NCBI GenBank assembly: GCA_023418255.1
Contig: JAEZZZ010000150.1
Location: 1 to 13,903, forward strand
Source of the DNA: Bacteroidota bacterium
Lineage (GTDB): Bacteria > Bacteroidota > Bacteroidia > Bacteroidales > Dysgonomonadaceae
Direction: 5' to 3'
DNA: 13,903 bases
Positions 5,318 to 11,983 of the stretch are shown in pieces. The position numbers were made by a program, and so were the translations under genes. The number at the start of each line of letters is the position of its first letter. Positions within the stretch are counted from its first letter, which is position 1. The notes beneath the pieces were generated by a model, which did no database searches, was not told the origin of the DNA, and was given only the letters and a program-made list of their open reading frames with translations.

Positions 5318-5451
5318 GAAGCTGAAGGTAGCTTATATCAATGTTTGTGTGTTGGCTTAGCTACCGGAGGCTGAAGCCAAATCGCTCAATAGCATTTCAG
5401 AACGTACAAGTGAGTGACACAACGGAAGCTGAATAGTACAACAACTGCTGG
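5318..5451 (+). repeat. 134-nt direct repeat, copy B
   Basis: This is the ungapped partner of copy A (3107-3240), 2,211 bp away in the same orientation. It contains a hairpin TTGGCTT+AGC (5352-5361) / GCT+G+AAGCCAA (5370-5380) with one bulged G around TACCGGAG. An alternative pairing GGTAGCT (5327-5333) / AGCTACC (5359-5365) uses some of the same bases. It ends 16 nt beyond the stop codon of the DUF305 gene that reads towards it. Confidence 0.9.
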
Positions 5452-5467
5452 AGCAATAACAATCATC

Positions 5468-5947
5468 CTACCTTTCTAACTTTTTAATCAGTGCATTCAT
5501 TTCCGCAATCTCCTTTTCCTGTGACTGTATTATTTGTTCAGCCAACTTTCTTACTTCAGGATCTTTAAGATTAGCATTTTTGCTTACCAATATTGCAGAT
5601 GAATGATGTGGTATCATTGCTTTCATGTACTGTACATCACTTATAGGTGTTTGGGTTCTTAACCCTAAAAGTGTAACAATAAACACCACTATGGCTACTA
5701 TGATGATGCCTATATTTATATTTTTGTTTGGATACATCTTACCCATCATCAGCATCATGTAAACCGCCATTGGTGCTACCATTAAAATTGCCATGTAAAC
5801 TCTGGTGGTGCTGGTATGGTAGTGGCTTAGCTTGACAATGTTTAAGAACATGACAATATACATGATGAAAAAAGAAATGAGCAGCATCACCATAAATTTG
5901 CTGTAGCTCATACCATGCATATTGGACATACTTCTCCTTTGTTCCAT
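5468..5947 (-). CDS. DUF305-domain membrane protein
   Basis: Four hydrophobic helices (start SKFMVMLLISFFIMYIVMFL, then MAILMVAPMAVYMMLMM, then a long IGIIIVAIVVFIVTLLGL) precede a C-terminal DUF305 domain with DVQYMKAMIPHHSSAILVSK, then a charged helix ending EKEIAEMNALIKKLER. The MIPHH motif is the DUF305 hallmark. Such proteins are frequent next to copper-resistance genes, though their chemistry is not settled. The N-terminal half is Met/His-rich (SMSNMHGMSY), suited to Cu(I)/Ag(I). I chose ATG 5947 (159 residues). An upstream in-frame ATG at 5983 would lie in the loop of a hairpin that appears to terminate the preceding gene, while 5947 is preceded by an A-rich stretch as usual in Bacteroidota. 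It is the last gene of the copper operon. Confidence 0.85.
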   Translation of the reverse strand: MEQRRSMSNMHGMSYSKFMVMLLISFFIMYIVMFLNIVKLSHYHTSTTRVYMAILMVAPMAVYMMLMMGKMYPNKNINIGIIIVAIVVFIVTLLGLRTQTPISDVQYMKAMIPHHSSAILVSKNANLKDPEVRKLAEQIIQSQEKEIAEMNALIKKLER

Positions 5948-5975
5948 GTTATTGATTTTTTTTATGAAAGAGAAA

Positions 5976-5993
5976 GCAGGCATAAAGCCTGCC
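5976..5993 (-). terminator. Hairpin after the four-helix copper protein gene
   Basis: GCAGGC (5976-5981) and GCCTGC (5987-5992) form a perfect 6-bp stem with a 5-nt loop, 13 nt past the stop codon at 6006. On the minus strand it is followed by TTTCTCTTTC, a broken U-tract, so it may be a weak or partial terminator that lowers expression of the DUF305 gene. On the plus strand CTTTTATT follows, so some activity in that direction is also possible. Confidence 0.45.
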
Positions 5994-6005
5994 TTTTATT
6001 AAATT

Positions 6006-6341
6006 TTACGCTGCCATCTTCCTACATTCCTCGGCACATTGCTTACATGCCCGGGCACATTCCTGGCAATGTTCGGTTTGATGCTTACTGCATTCATTCC
6101 CGCACTGCTCGCAAATGTCTGCACAAATACGACAAATATCTTTTGCCTTTTCACTGCCCAAGCTCATTAACTGAGCTGCTGCATAACAAATAGCTGCACA
6201 CTCCATATCTAACTGTATGCAGCGAGCCATCATTTTAACATCGTCTTCCTGTGTGCAAGAACTGGCACAATGATTACAAATTGCTGCACAACGAAGACAT
6301 GCTTCAATACAACTCTGGTACTGGTGATAATTACCTGTCAT
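6006..6341 (-). CDS. Four-helix-bundle copper storage protein (Csp-like)
   Basis: This 111-residue all-helical protein has 19 cysteines, mostly spaced CxxC or CxxxC along the helices (positions 11, 15, 18, 22, 25, 29, 41, 48, 52, 70, 73, 77, 80, 84, 92, 95, 99, 102, 106). That is the pattern of Csp1/Csp3 and DUF326 proteins, in which Cys thiols line the core of a four-helix bundle and store many Cu(I) ions. There is no signal peptide, so it should be cytosolic, like Csp3. It lies 42 bp downstream of the small 84-residue gene in the copper operon, where it would buffer Cu(I) not exported by the ATPase. The number of ions bound cannot be read from sequence. Confidence 0.9.
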   Translation of the reverse strand: MTGNYHQYQSCIEACLRCAAICNHCASSCTQEDDVKMMARCIQLDMECAAICYAAAQLMSLGSEKAKDICRICADICEQCGNECSKHQTEHCQECARACKQCAEECRKMAA

Positions 6342-6383
6342 AATTCATAATTTTATATGGTTAAGAAATCGAAGAACATCGCT

Positions 6384-6638
6384 TTAGTGCTTTAAGGTGT
6401 ACCTTTTCTTTTCTCTTCGTTCTTTAATTATTTGTATAGATCCTGCTTCACACATCTTTTCGAGCTCCTTCTCAGTTTCAATTGTAAGCTCAGCAACTCC
6501 TTCTTCAGAAGAAATTCCTTTCAACTCCATCAGTTCCATTGCCACTTCTGTTGCAGCACCTTTTTTAAGCACAGATAAAACGTACAAAATTTGTTCCCTC
6601 AATGTCAGTTTTTCCGAAAAATGAGCCGGTATATACAT
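6384..6638 (-). CDS. Small unrecognised protein of the copper operon, possibly winged-helix
   Basis: The 84 residues are charged and helical, with no membrane segment and a single Cys. The order (helix LTLREQILYVLSVLKKG, helix ATEVAMELMELKG, a longer acidic helix, then GSIQIIKERREKKRYTLKH ending in two beta-strands) is that of a small winged-helix protein, with RREKKRYTL as a possible wing. I do not recognise a family. It stands between the CopB gene (69-bp gap) and the copper storage gene (42-bp gap). Its upstream gap holds two short palindromes, TACCA-T-TGGTA (6665-6675) and CTAC-N7-GTAG (6642-6656), that could be binding sites for it or another repressor. A regulatory role is only a guess. 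Coding is likely from its length, position and composition. Confidence 0.65.
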   Translation of the reverse strand: MYIPAHFSEKLTLREQILYVLSVLKKGAATEVAMELMELKGISSEEGVAELTIETEKELEKMCEAGSIQIIKERREKKRYTLKH

Positions 6639-6707
6639 GAGCTACATATTTAGTAGATAATTGTTACCATTGGTATATCGAAATACGCTAGCTGTTGCTC
6701 ATTCCAA

Positions 6708-8912
6708 TTATTTCAGTTTCAACAACTTCGCATTTATTGCTACCACTACCGTACTTAAACTCATAAGCACTGCACCCATTGCAGGACTTAGCATGAAAGT
6801 CGGATATAGTACACCTGCTGCCAATGGGATGGCAATGACGTTATAGCCTACTGCCCATCCAAGGTTCTGTATCATTTTTCGGTATGTCTTTCTTCCAAAC
6901 TCAATCATTTGTACTACATCTCTCGGGTCACTGTTTACCAAGATAATATCGGCTGTTTCTGCTGCTACATCTGTACCGCTTCCAACTGCAATGCCTACAT
7001 CTGCCTGTGCTAAAGCAGGTGCATCGTTTACGCCATCGCCGGTCATTGCTACTACTTCACCTTTTGTTTGGAACTCTTTTATCTTATCGAGCTTTTCGTG
7101 TGGAAGTACATTGGCAAAATATCCATCCATCTTTAATTTAGCAGCTACTGAAGATGCAATTTTATCGTTATCACCTGTAAGTAAATAAGATTTTATGTTC
7201 ATGGCTTTTAGCTGAGCTATTGCTTCTGCTGCTGTTTCCCGGATAGTGTCTGCCAGGGATATGAAACCTGCCAATTCACCGTCTATTAAAACATAAGTAA
7301 TCGTCTCTGTATTTTGGTCAATCTGTTTTGGTATTTCAGGAACCGGTTTGTTTTCCTGCGTAAAATAGTTTGGACCGCCTGCAACCACTTTCTTACCATT
7401 TACAAAACCTGATACACCAATGCCCTGCATGTATTTGAAATCTGTTGCCTTCCACAATTCAAGGTTCTTTTCTTTAAGGGTTTTTATTATACCTCTTGCT
7501 ATATAATGCTCCGATTGTTGCTGTACTGCTGAAACATATTGTAGTATTTCATCGTTGCTGTAATTACCTGCAGTTATTACTTTTTGTACTTCGTGTGAGC
7601 CTTTGGTTAGTGTGCCTGTTTTATCGAAGATGATTGTTGTTAGCTTTCTTGCATTTTCAAAGGCTGTCCTGTTTCTTATGAGTAACCCATGTGTGGCTGA
7701 TGCTGTAGTTGATATTGCCACAACTAATGGGATTGCTACGCCCAAAGCATGAGGACAAGAGGTCACCATTACTGTTACCATTCTTTCTAATGCAAAAGCT
7801 AAATCATGGTTGATGTACCAAACAATAAAAGTTGCAACCCCTACAACAATGGAAATAATGGTTAGCCATTTGGCAACTTTGTCTGCAAGGTTTTGTGTAT
7901 TTGATTTTGCACTTTGCGCAGACTGTACCAGTTTTATTACTTTGCTCAGATAACTGTCTGCACCTGTACCGGTTACCTTTACTTTTAAGGAACCATCGCC
8001 ATTAAGCGCTCCTGCAATTACTTTGGCTTCAGCTTCTTTTTTTACCGGAAGACTTTCTCCTGTTAACACACTTTCATTCACATAAGAACTACCTTCTATA
8101 ATAATCCCGTCTGCCGGTATTTTTTCACCTGGCTTTATGATGGCAATATCATCTTTTCGCAATTCTTTTACGTCAACGTCAGTTACCGTTCCATTTCGTT
8201 CAACGTGTACAGTAGAAGGCAATAAAGCTACCAGCGATTGCAAAGCATTTGATGCAGCCATTGTAGAACGCATTTCTATCCAATGCCCCAGTAACATTAT
8301 ATCAATTAACGTGGCAAGCTCCCAAAAGAAATCCATTCCTTCTAAGCCAAACACTACCGCTACACTATACAGGTATGCGACAGAAATTGCTATGGCAACT
8401 AATGTCATCATGCCCATAGCCCTGTATTTTATTTCACTTACCATCCCTTTGAAGAATGGCATACCACCATAGAAATAAATAACTGAACCTAAGAATAACA
8501 ATACATATTTATCTCCTGAAAAAGCAAAGTGAAAACCAAACCACTGCTGTATCATGTGCGACAGTGCAAGCACCGGAACAGTAAGTATGAGACAGATCCA
8601 AAAACGTTTCAAAAAATCGTGTGTATGATGACCCGCATGTTTGTCGTGACCAGCATGTGCATCATGTGCGGATTGACTGCCATGACCTTCATGTACAGCA
8701 TGGGTAGACTGATCAGCACCTGGATGACCTTCTAAATGTTTATCGTGGTCATGATTATGACTTGTTTCTTTAGCATCTTCTGTTTTGCCAACAGGAACCA
8801 AGTCCATTCCACACTTCGGACATTTGCCTGGTTGCGGTTTTGTCACTTCGGGGTGCATGGGACAAGTGTACATTTGCGGCTCATGCGAATGATCGTGATG
8901 GGAATGGTTCAT
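6708..8912 (-). CDS. copB: Copper/silver-exporting P1B-type ATPase, CPH (CopB) type
   Basis: This is a full-length 734-residue P-type ATPase of the cytoplasmic membrane, driving metal export with ATP. The N-terminus carries a heavy-metal-binding module, YTCPMHPEV...CPKCGMDLVP (15-40), then a long His/Asp-rich linker (~48-98). Membrane segments begin at ~104. The actuator-domain TGES is at 284-287, and the transmembrane metal-site motif CPH is at 386-388. The phosphorylation motif DKTGTL starts at 430 and GDGVNDAP at 625. CPH instead of CPC, with a His-rich N-terminus and no classical HMA domain, is the P1B-3/CopB signature, associated with Cu(II), Cu(I) or Ag(I). The gene lies 48 bp after the DUF2911 gene; that gap holds a short AAAAC-GAA-GTTTT palindrome but no clear promoter, so co-transcription is likely. 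Confidence 0.93.
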   Translation of the reverse strand: MNHSHHDHSHEPQMYTCPMHPEVTKPQPGKCPKCGMDLVPVGKTEDAKETSHNHDHDKHLEGHPGADQSTHAVHEGHGSQSAHDAHAGHDKHAGHHTHDFLKRFWICLILTVPVLALSHMIQQWFGFHFAFSGDKYVLLFLGSVIYFYGGMPFFKGMVSEIKYRAMGMMTLVAIAISVAYLYSVAVVFGLEGMDFFWELATLIDIMLLGHWIEMRSTMAASNALQSLVALLPSTVHVERNGTVTDVDVKELRKDDIAIIKPGEKIPADGIIIEGSSYVNESVLTGESLPVKKEAEAKVIAGALNGDGSLKVKVTGTGADSYLSKVIKLVQSAQSAKSNTQNLADKVAKWLTIISIVVGVATFIVWYINHDLAFALERMVTVMVTSCPHALGVAIPLVVAISTTASATHGLLIRNRTAFENARKLTTIIFDKTGTLTKGSHEVQKVITAGNYSNDEILQYVSAVQQQSEHYIARGIIKTLKEKNLELWKATDFKYMQGIGVSGFVNGKKVVAGGPNYFTQENKPVPEIPKQIDQNTETITYVLIDGELAGFISLADTIRETAAEAIAQLKAMNIKSYLLTGDNDKIASSVAAKLKMDGYFANVLPHEKLDKIKEFQTKGEVVAMTGDGVNDAPALAQADVGIAVGSGTDVAAETADIILVNSDPRDVVQMIEFGRKTYRKMIQNLGWAVGYNVIAIPLAAGVLYPTFMLSPAMGAVLMSLSTVVVAINAKLLKLK

Positions 8913-8960
8913 AATATGATTTTTAAAACGAAGTTTTATTTGCGATGCACAATAGACTAC

Positions 8961-9518
8961 TTATAGTGCTTCAACCGGAAATTCAATTCTAATTTTTTCC
9001 CAAGCCACAGCGAGCCTTCCTTTGCCATTCTTGCCTTCCTCAATAAAATACTGCAAACGTTCCGTATGGGGCACTTTGACGGGCTTCACTTTTAGCCTTA
9101 CCACATCATCCTTTTCATCATACTCCGAAGCCAGATGCTGCTTCCAATGTTTATTGATTATAACCGTCCATTCTTTTTTGCCTGGAATGGTAAACAATGC
9201 ATACTTGCCTGCCGATATGGATTTGCCTGCTACAATGAAGGGGTTATTTATTTCTAATAATGTAGCATCATGAGCACCGGTAACCCATACTTCTTCAAAA
9301 GGTACAAGACCACCCCAAATAATTCTTTTACGAACGCCCGGAGAGTGATATTTGATGGCAACAGTGTCGCCACCGATTGTACCGACAGCCATTGATTTGA
9401 TACTCTTTTTTGTTGTGTCTTTTATAAGGTTTGGGTTATAGCAAACTTCTTCTTTTTGTGCCCGTGCAGACAAACCAATCAGCGTAACAAGCAATAATGT
9501 AATTAAAGGATATTTCAT
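8961..9518 (-). CDS. DUF2911 secreted protein
   Basis: At 185 residues, it starts with a clear signal peptide (MKYPLITLLLVTLIGLSARA, cleavage expected before Gln21). The body matches DUF2911, a beta-rich domain common in Bacteroidota. IKYHSPGVRKRIIWGGLVPF (~74) and VWVTGAHDATLLEINNPF are its characteristic stretches, followed by AGKYALFTIPGKKEWTVIIN and a C-terminal strand RLAVAWEKIRIEFPVE. The biochemical role is unknown. It lies 22 bp after the second CusB-like adaptor and before copB, so it is an operon member probably acting in the periplasm. Cys26 and scattered His are the only possible copper ligands, too few to claim binding. Confidence 0.88.
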   Translation of the reverse strand: MKYPLITLLLVTLIGLSARAQKEEVCYNPNLIKDTTKKSIKSMAVGTIGGDTVAIKYHSPGVRKRIIWGGLVPFEEVWVTGAHDATLLEINNPFIVAGKSISAGKYALFTIPGKKEWTVIINKHWKQHLASEYDEKDDVVRLKVKPVKVPHTERLQYFIEEGKNGKGRLAVAWEKIRIEFPVEAL

Positions 9519-9540
9519 TTTCTGTTTGATGTTTTATGTA

Positions 9541-10731
9541 TTAATGATTGTGCCCTGCCATCGGGTCAGAGCCACGTTTAAATTTATATTCGCTATGCAA
9601 CAAGTAAGTGCCACTTACCACAACGATGTCTCCTGCATTCAATCCAGTTTGTATTTCTGTTAAGCCATCGCTTTCCATACCTGTTGCCACCATCCTACTT
9701 TTGAACCTGTTCTTCCCTGTTTGCACCCATACGATGGCTGCATTGGCTTCACGTATAATAGCATCGGTAGGCAGCGTAAGTGAGTTTCTGCTTGCTGTTT
9801 GCACTTTCACTATCGCAGACATACCCGGTCTTAACTTATTGCCACTGTTTGGAACTACGATCCGCAGCAGGTTTATTCTTGTTTCTACTGGCACTTCCGG
9901 GTTGGCAAATTCAATGTTGCCTCTTATTGGCTCTGCTACTCCCGGCACTTCTACCTTTGCCAATGCACCACGTGGTATTCTGTACATCTGTGAAGTGTAA
10001 ACCTGTGCTTCTGCCCATAAGGTGGAAAGGTTTGCGAGTTGAAGTACTATGCCGCCTTCCATTACATAGCCACCTTCGGTAACATTCACAGACGTAACAT
10101 AGCCACTTTCGGTACTGTAGTAAGTTGTGGTAAGCGGTGCCTGCTTTTGTGTTTCTAATTCCTTAACCTGGCTTTCAGTCATTCCCCATAAACGCAGCTT
10201 GTTCCTTGCGCTTTTAATCAGTTGGTCAAAGTCAATTACTGACTGTTCATCAAAGAGGCTTCGTCGCTGTAAGGCTGATATATATTCCTGTTTTGCATTG
10301 TTTAGTTCTTCGCTATAAATTTCATAGACCGGGGCACCTTTGGCTATGTAGTTTCCTGTGGTTTTTACATATAGCCGTTCTATACGCCCCATTACTCTTG
10401 CATTTACTGAAGCCGTTTGTGCTGCATTTATGTTTAGCGTGCCGGTTAGCTCAATTGTATTTCCAATGTTACTTTTCGCAATTGTATCAGTGCGGATGTT
10501 GCCCAACTGAATTTGCTGGTCACTTAATTCTATATCATCTGTATTGGCTACGGAACTCTTCTTTACAGCCGTAAGCGGCATACCACAAATTGGACAGTTG
10601 CCCGGCTTATCTGATACTACCTGCGGGTCCATTGAGCATGTGTAAAACACGTCACTGTCTTTTGCCACTTTCTTACCACTGCAGGATGCAAGAAGTATTA
10701 TTGAGATAAGTATTAAAAGTATTTTATTCAT
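9541..10731 (-). CDS. cusB: CusB-like RND periplasmic adaptor lipoprotein (second copy)
   Basis: This is a membrane-fusion adaptor linking the RND pump to the outer membrane channel. From ATG 10731 it has a lipoprotein signal MNKILLILISIILLASCSGK with Cys17 as lipid anchor. A variant metal-binding module follows, YTCSMDPQVV...CPICGMPL (30-53), where relatives have PMHPE; the His is replaced by Asp. The barrel-sandwich/lipoyl part (NARVMGRIERLYV, GAPVYEIYSEEL), alpha-hairpin, beta-barrel and a C-terminal membrane-proximal part (LNAGDIVVVSGTYLLHSEYK) are intact, and the end HNH is His-rich. A longer frame from 10758 exists, but 10731 gives the better signal peptide and an 8-bp ATGAATAA overlap with the upstream stop. 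It shares ancestry with the adaptor immediately upstream. Confidence 0.88.
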   Translation of the reverse strand: MNKILLILISIILLASCSGKKVAKDSDVFYTCSMDPQVVSDKPGNCPICGMPLTAVKKSSVANTDDIELSDQQIQLGNIRTDTIAKSNIGNTIELTGTLNINAAQTASVNARVMGRIERLYVKTTGNYIAKGAPVYEIYSEELNNAKQEYISALQRRSLFDEQSVIDFDQLIKSARNKLRLWGMTESQVKELETQKQAPLTTTYYSTESGYVTSVNVTEGGYVMEGGIVLQLANLSTLWAEAQVYTSQMYRIPRGALAKVEVPGVAEPIRGNIEFANPEVPVETRINLLRIVVPNSGNKLRPGMSAIVKVQTASRNSLTLPTDAIIREANAAIVWVQTGKNRFKSRMVATGMESDGLTEIQTGLNAGDIVVVSGTYLLHSEYKFKRGSDPMAGHNH

Positions 10732-11983
10732 TGTTGTTTGCTTTAATGAAGGCTTCATTATCTACCAGATATTGAGCATTCACAGCCACACTATCTTGTT
10801 TTTGAAGACCTGACAAAATTTGCACTTGACGGTTTACCTCAATGCCTGTCGTTATTTTAATTGCCCTGAAACCGGTTTCTTCTTTTTTAAAAACAACCTT
10901 CTCTCTGCCTAATGATAAGATTGCTTCTTTCGGCAGCCACCATGCCGCTTTTGGTTTAGCAAAAATGTTTGCTGTTACCCTGCTGCCAATCGGTAACCTC
11001 CGTGTTGCATTGTTGAAATATACTCTTGCAGCCACAGTTTTCTTGCCGGTTCTGAAAACAGGCTCTATGTAGTCAACTGTTGCCCTGAAATTTTCAGATG
11101 GTGCGGTCTCCGGCACTATCCTAACCGGATTGCCAACCTGCACCAACGTTTGTTGTTCCGGATAAATGTCTAACAGTATCCATGCCCTGCTTTGATTGTA
11201 CACTGTAAATACCGCCTGCCCGGTTTGCACATACATTCCCTCTTTTATTGCCAGTTCCTGATTTGATGTGGTAGCCTGCTGCATGTTATCTGTAGATGAA
11301 GCATTCGTGGTATTGTTTATGTCGGTAACGAACCCACTGTAGTTGCTGAAAACAGGCACTGAATAAATAGCTGTACCTGACCGGGTAATTGTTGCAACCT
11401 GACCTGCGCTCATACCCATAAGCCTTAACCTGTCTTTGGCTGCGTTTATAAGGGAACTGTTGTTTGGATCATTACGTAACAGAAACAAAAGATTTTGCTG
11501 TGCCGTCATCAGTTCGGGACTGTAGATGTCCATAATACGCTGTCCTTTCTGTACCGGCTGGTATTTGTAACGAACATACAGCTTCTCAATTCTTCCATTT
11601 ACTCTTGAAGAAATGGCACCTGCCTGTCGTGTATCGTAAGCCACTGAACCTACTACATCTAACTCAATGTCTTCATCTCTCTGTTCCAAGGTTGTTACCT
11701 CAACAGTAGATACCACAAAGGAATTTACAGGTTTGAGCAAGGCTTCCAACTGTACGTCTTTTATGGCTTCTGAACCCGTTTCATTTTTTACCAGGTCCAT
11801 ACCGCAGATAGGGCAAGAACCTGGTGCATTACGGATAATTTCAGGGTGCATGGGACAGGTATACACTTCCTGCTGCTGGTCGTGCGATGTATGGTCTGTC
11901 TTGCCTTTATCGTTGCAGGACCCAAAACCCATTATTAGCGACACAGCAAACAGAAAAACGATATGTAAATTCAGCAGTTTCAT
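10724..11983 (-). CDS. cusB: CusB-like RND periplasmic adaptor lipoprotein (first copy)
   Basis: The 419-residue adaptor starts MKLLNLHIVFLFAVSLIMGF with a likely lipid-anchored Cys23. It then has the full heavy-metal-binding module YTCPMHPEIIRN...CPICGMDL (41-64), preceded by a His-containing stretch. Next come the biotinyl/lipoyl region (ISSRVNGRIEKLYV, GQRIMDIYSPEL), an alpha-hairpin (QQNLLFLLRN ... RLRLMGMS), barrel domain and C-terminal LVDNEAFIKANNNE. The start codon shares one base with the stop of the TolC-like gene (TAATG at 11985-11981). In the Cus system the adaptor accepts Cu(I)/Ag(I) in the periplasm and passes it to the pump; the Cys/Met/His module here could collect the metal. 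Having two non-identical adaptors for one pump is notable. Confidence 0.9.
   Translation of the reverse strand: MKLLNLHIVFLFAVSLIMGFGSCNDKGKTDHTSHDQQQEVYTCPMHPEIIRNAPGSCPICGMDLVKNETGSEAIKDVQLEALLKPVNSFVVSTVEVTTLEQRDEDIELDVVGSVAYDTRQAGAISSRVNGRIEKLYVRYKYQPVQKGQRIMDIYSPELMTAQQNLLFLLRNDPNNSSLINAAKDRLRLMGMSAGQVATITRSGTAIYSVPVFSNYSGFVTDINNTTNASSTDNMQQATTSNQELAIKEGMYVQTGQAVFTVYNQSRAWILLDIYPEQQTLVQVGNPVRIVPETAPSENFRATVDYIEPVFRTGKKTVAARVYFNNATRRLPIGSRVTANIFAKPKAAWWLPKEAILSLGREKVVFKKEETGFRAIKITTGIEVNRQVQILSGLQKQDSVAVNAQYLVDNEAFIKANNNE

Noticed and set aside
3107..5451. Integron gene-cassette explanation for the 134-nt repeats
   Set aside because: No GTTRRRY/RYYYAAC core sites in the expected arrangement and no integrase in the window.
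8137..8472. 111-codon plus-strand open frame inside copB (and similar plus-strand frames elsewhere)
   Set aside because: Antisense shadows of well-supported minus-strand genes, with no motifs of their own.
8913..8960. Separate promoter for copB in the 48-bp gap
   Set aside because: No TTTG/TAnnTTTG pair with suitable spacing; only a short AAAAC-GAA-GTTTT palindrome is present, so read-through from the upstream operon is more likely.
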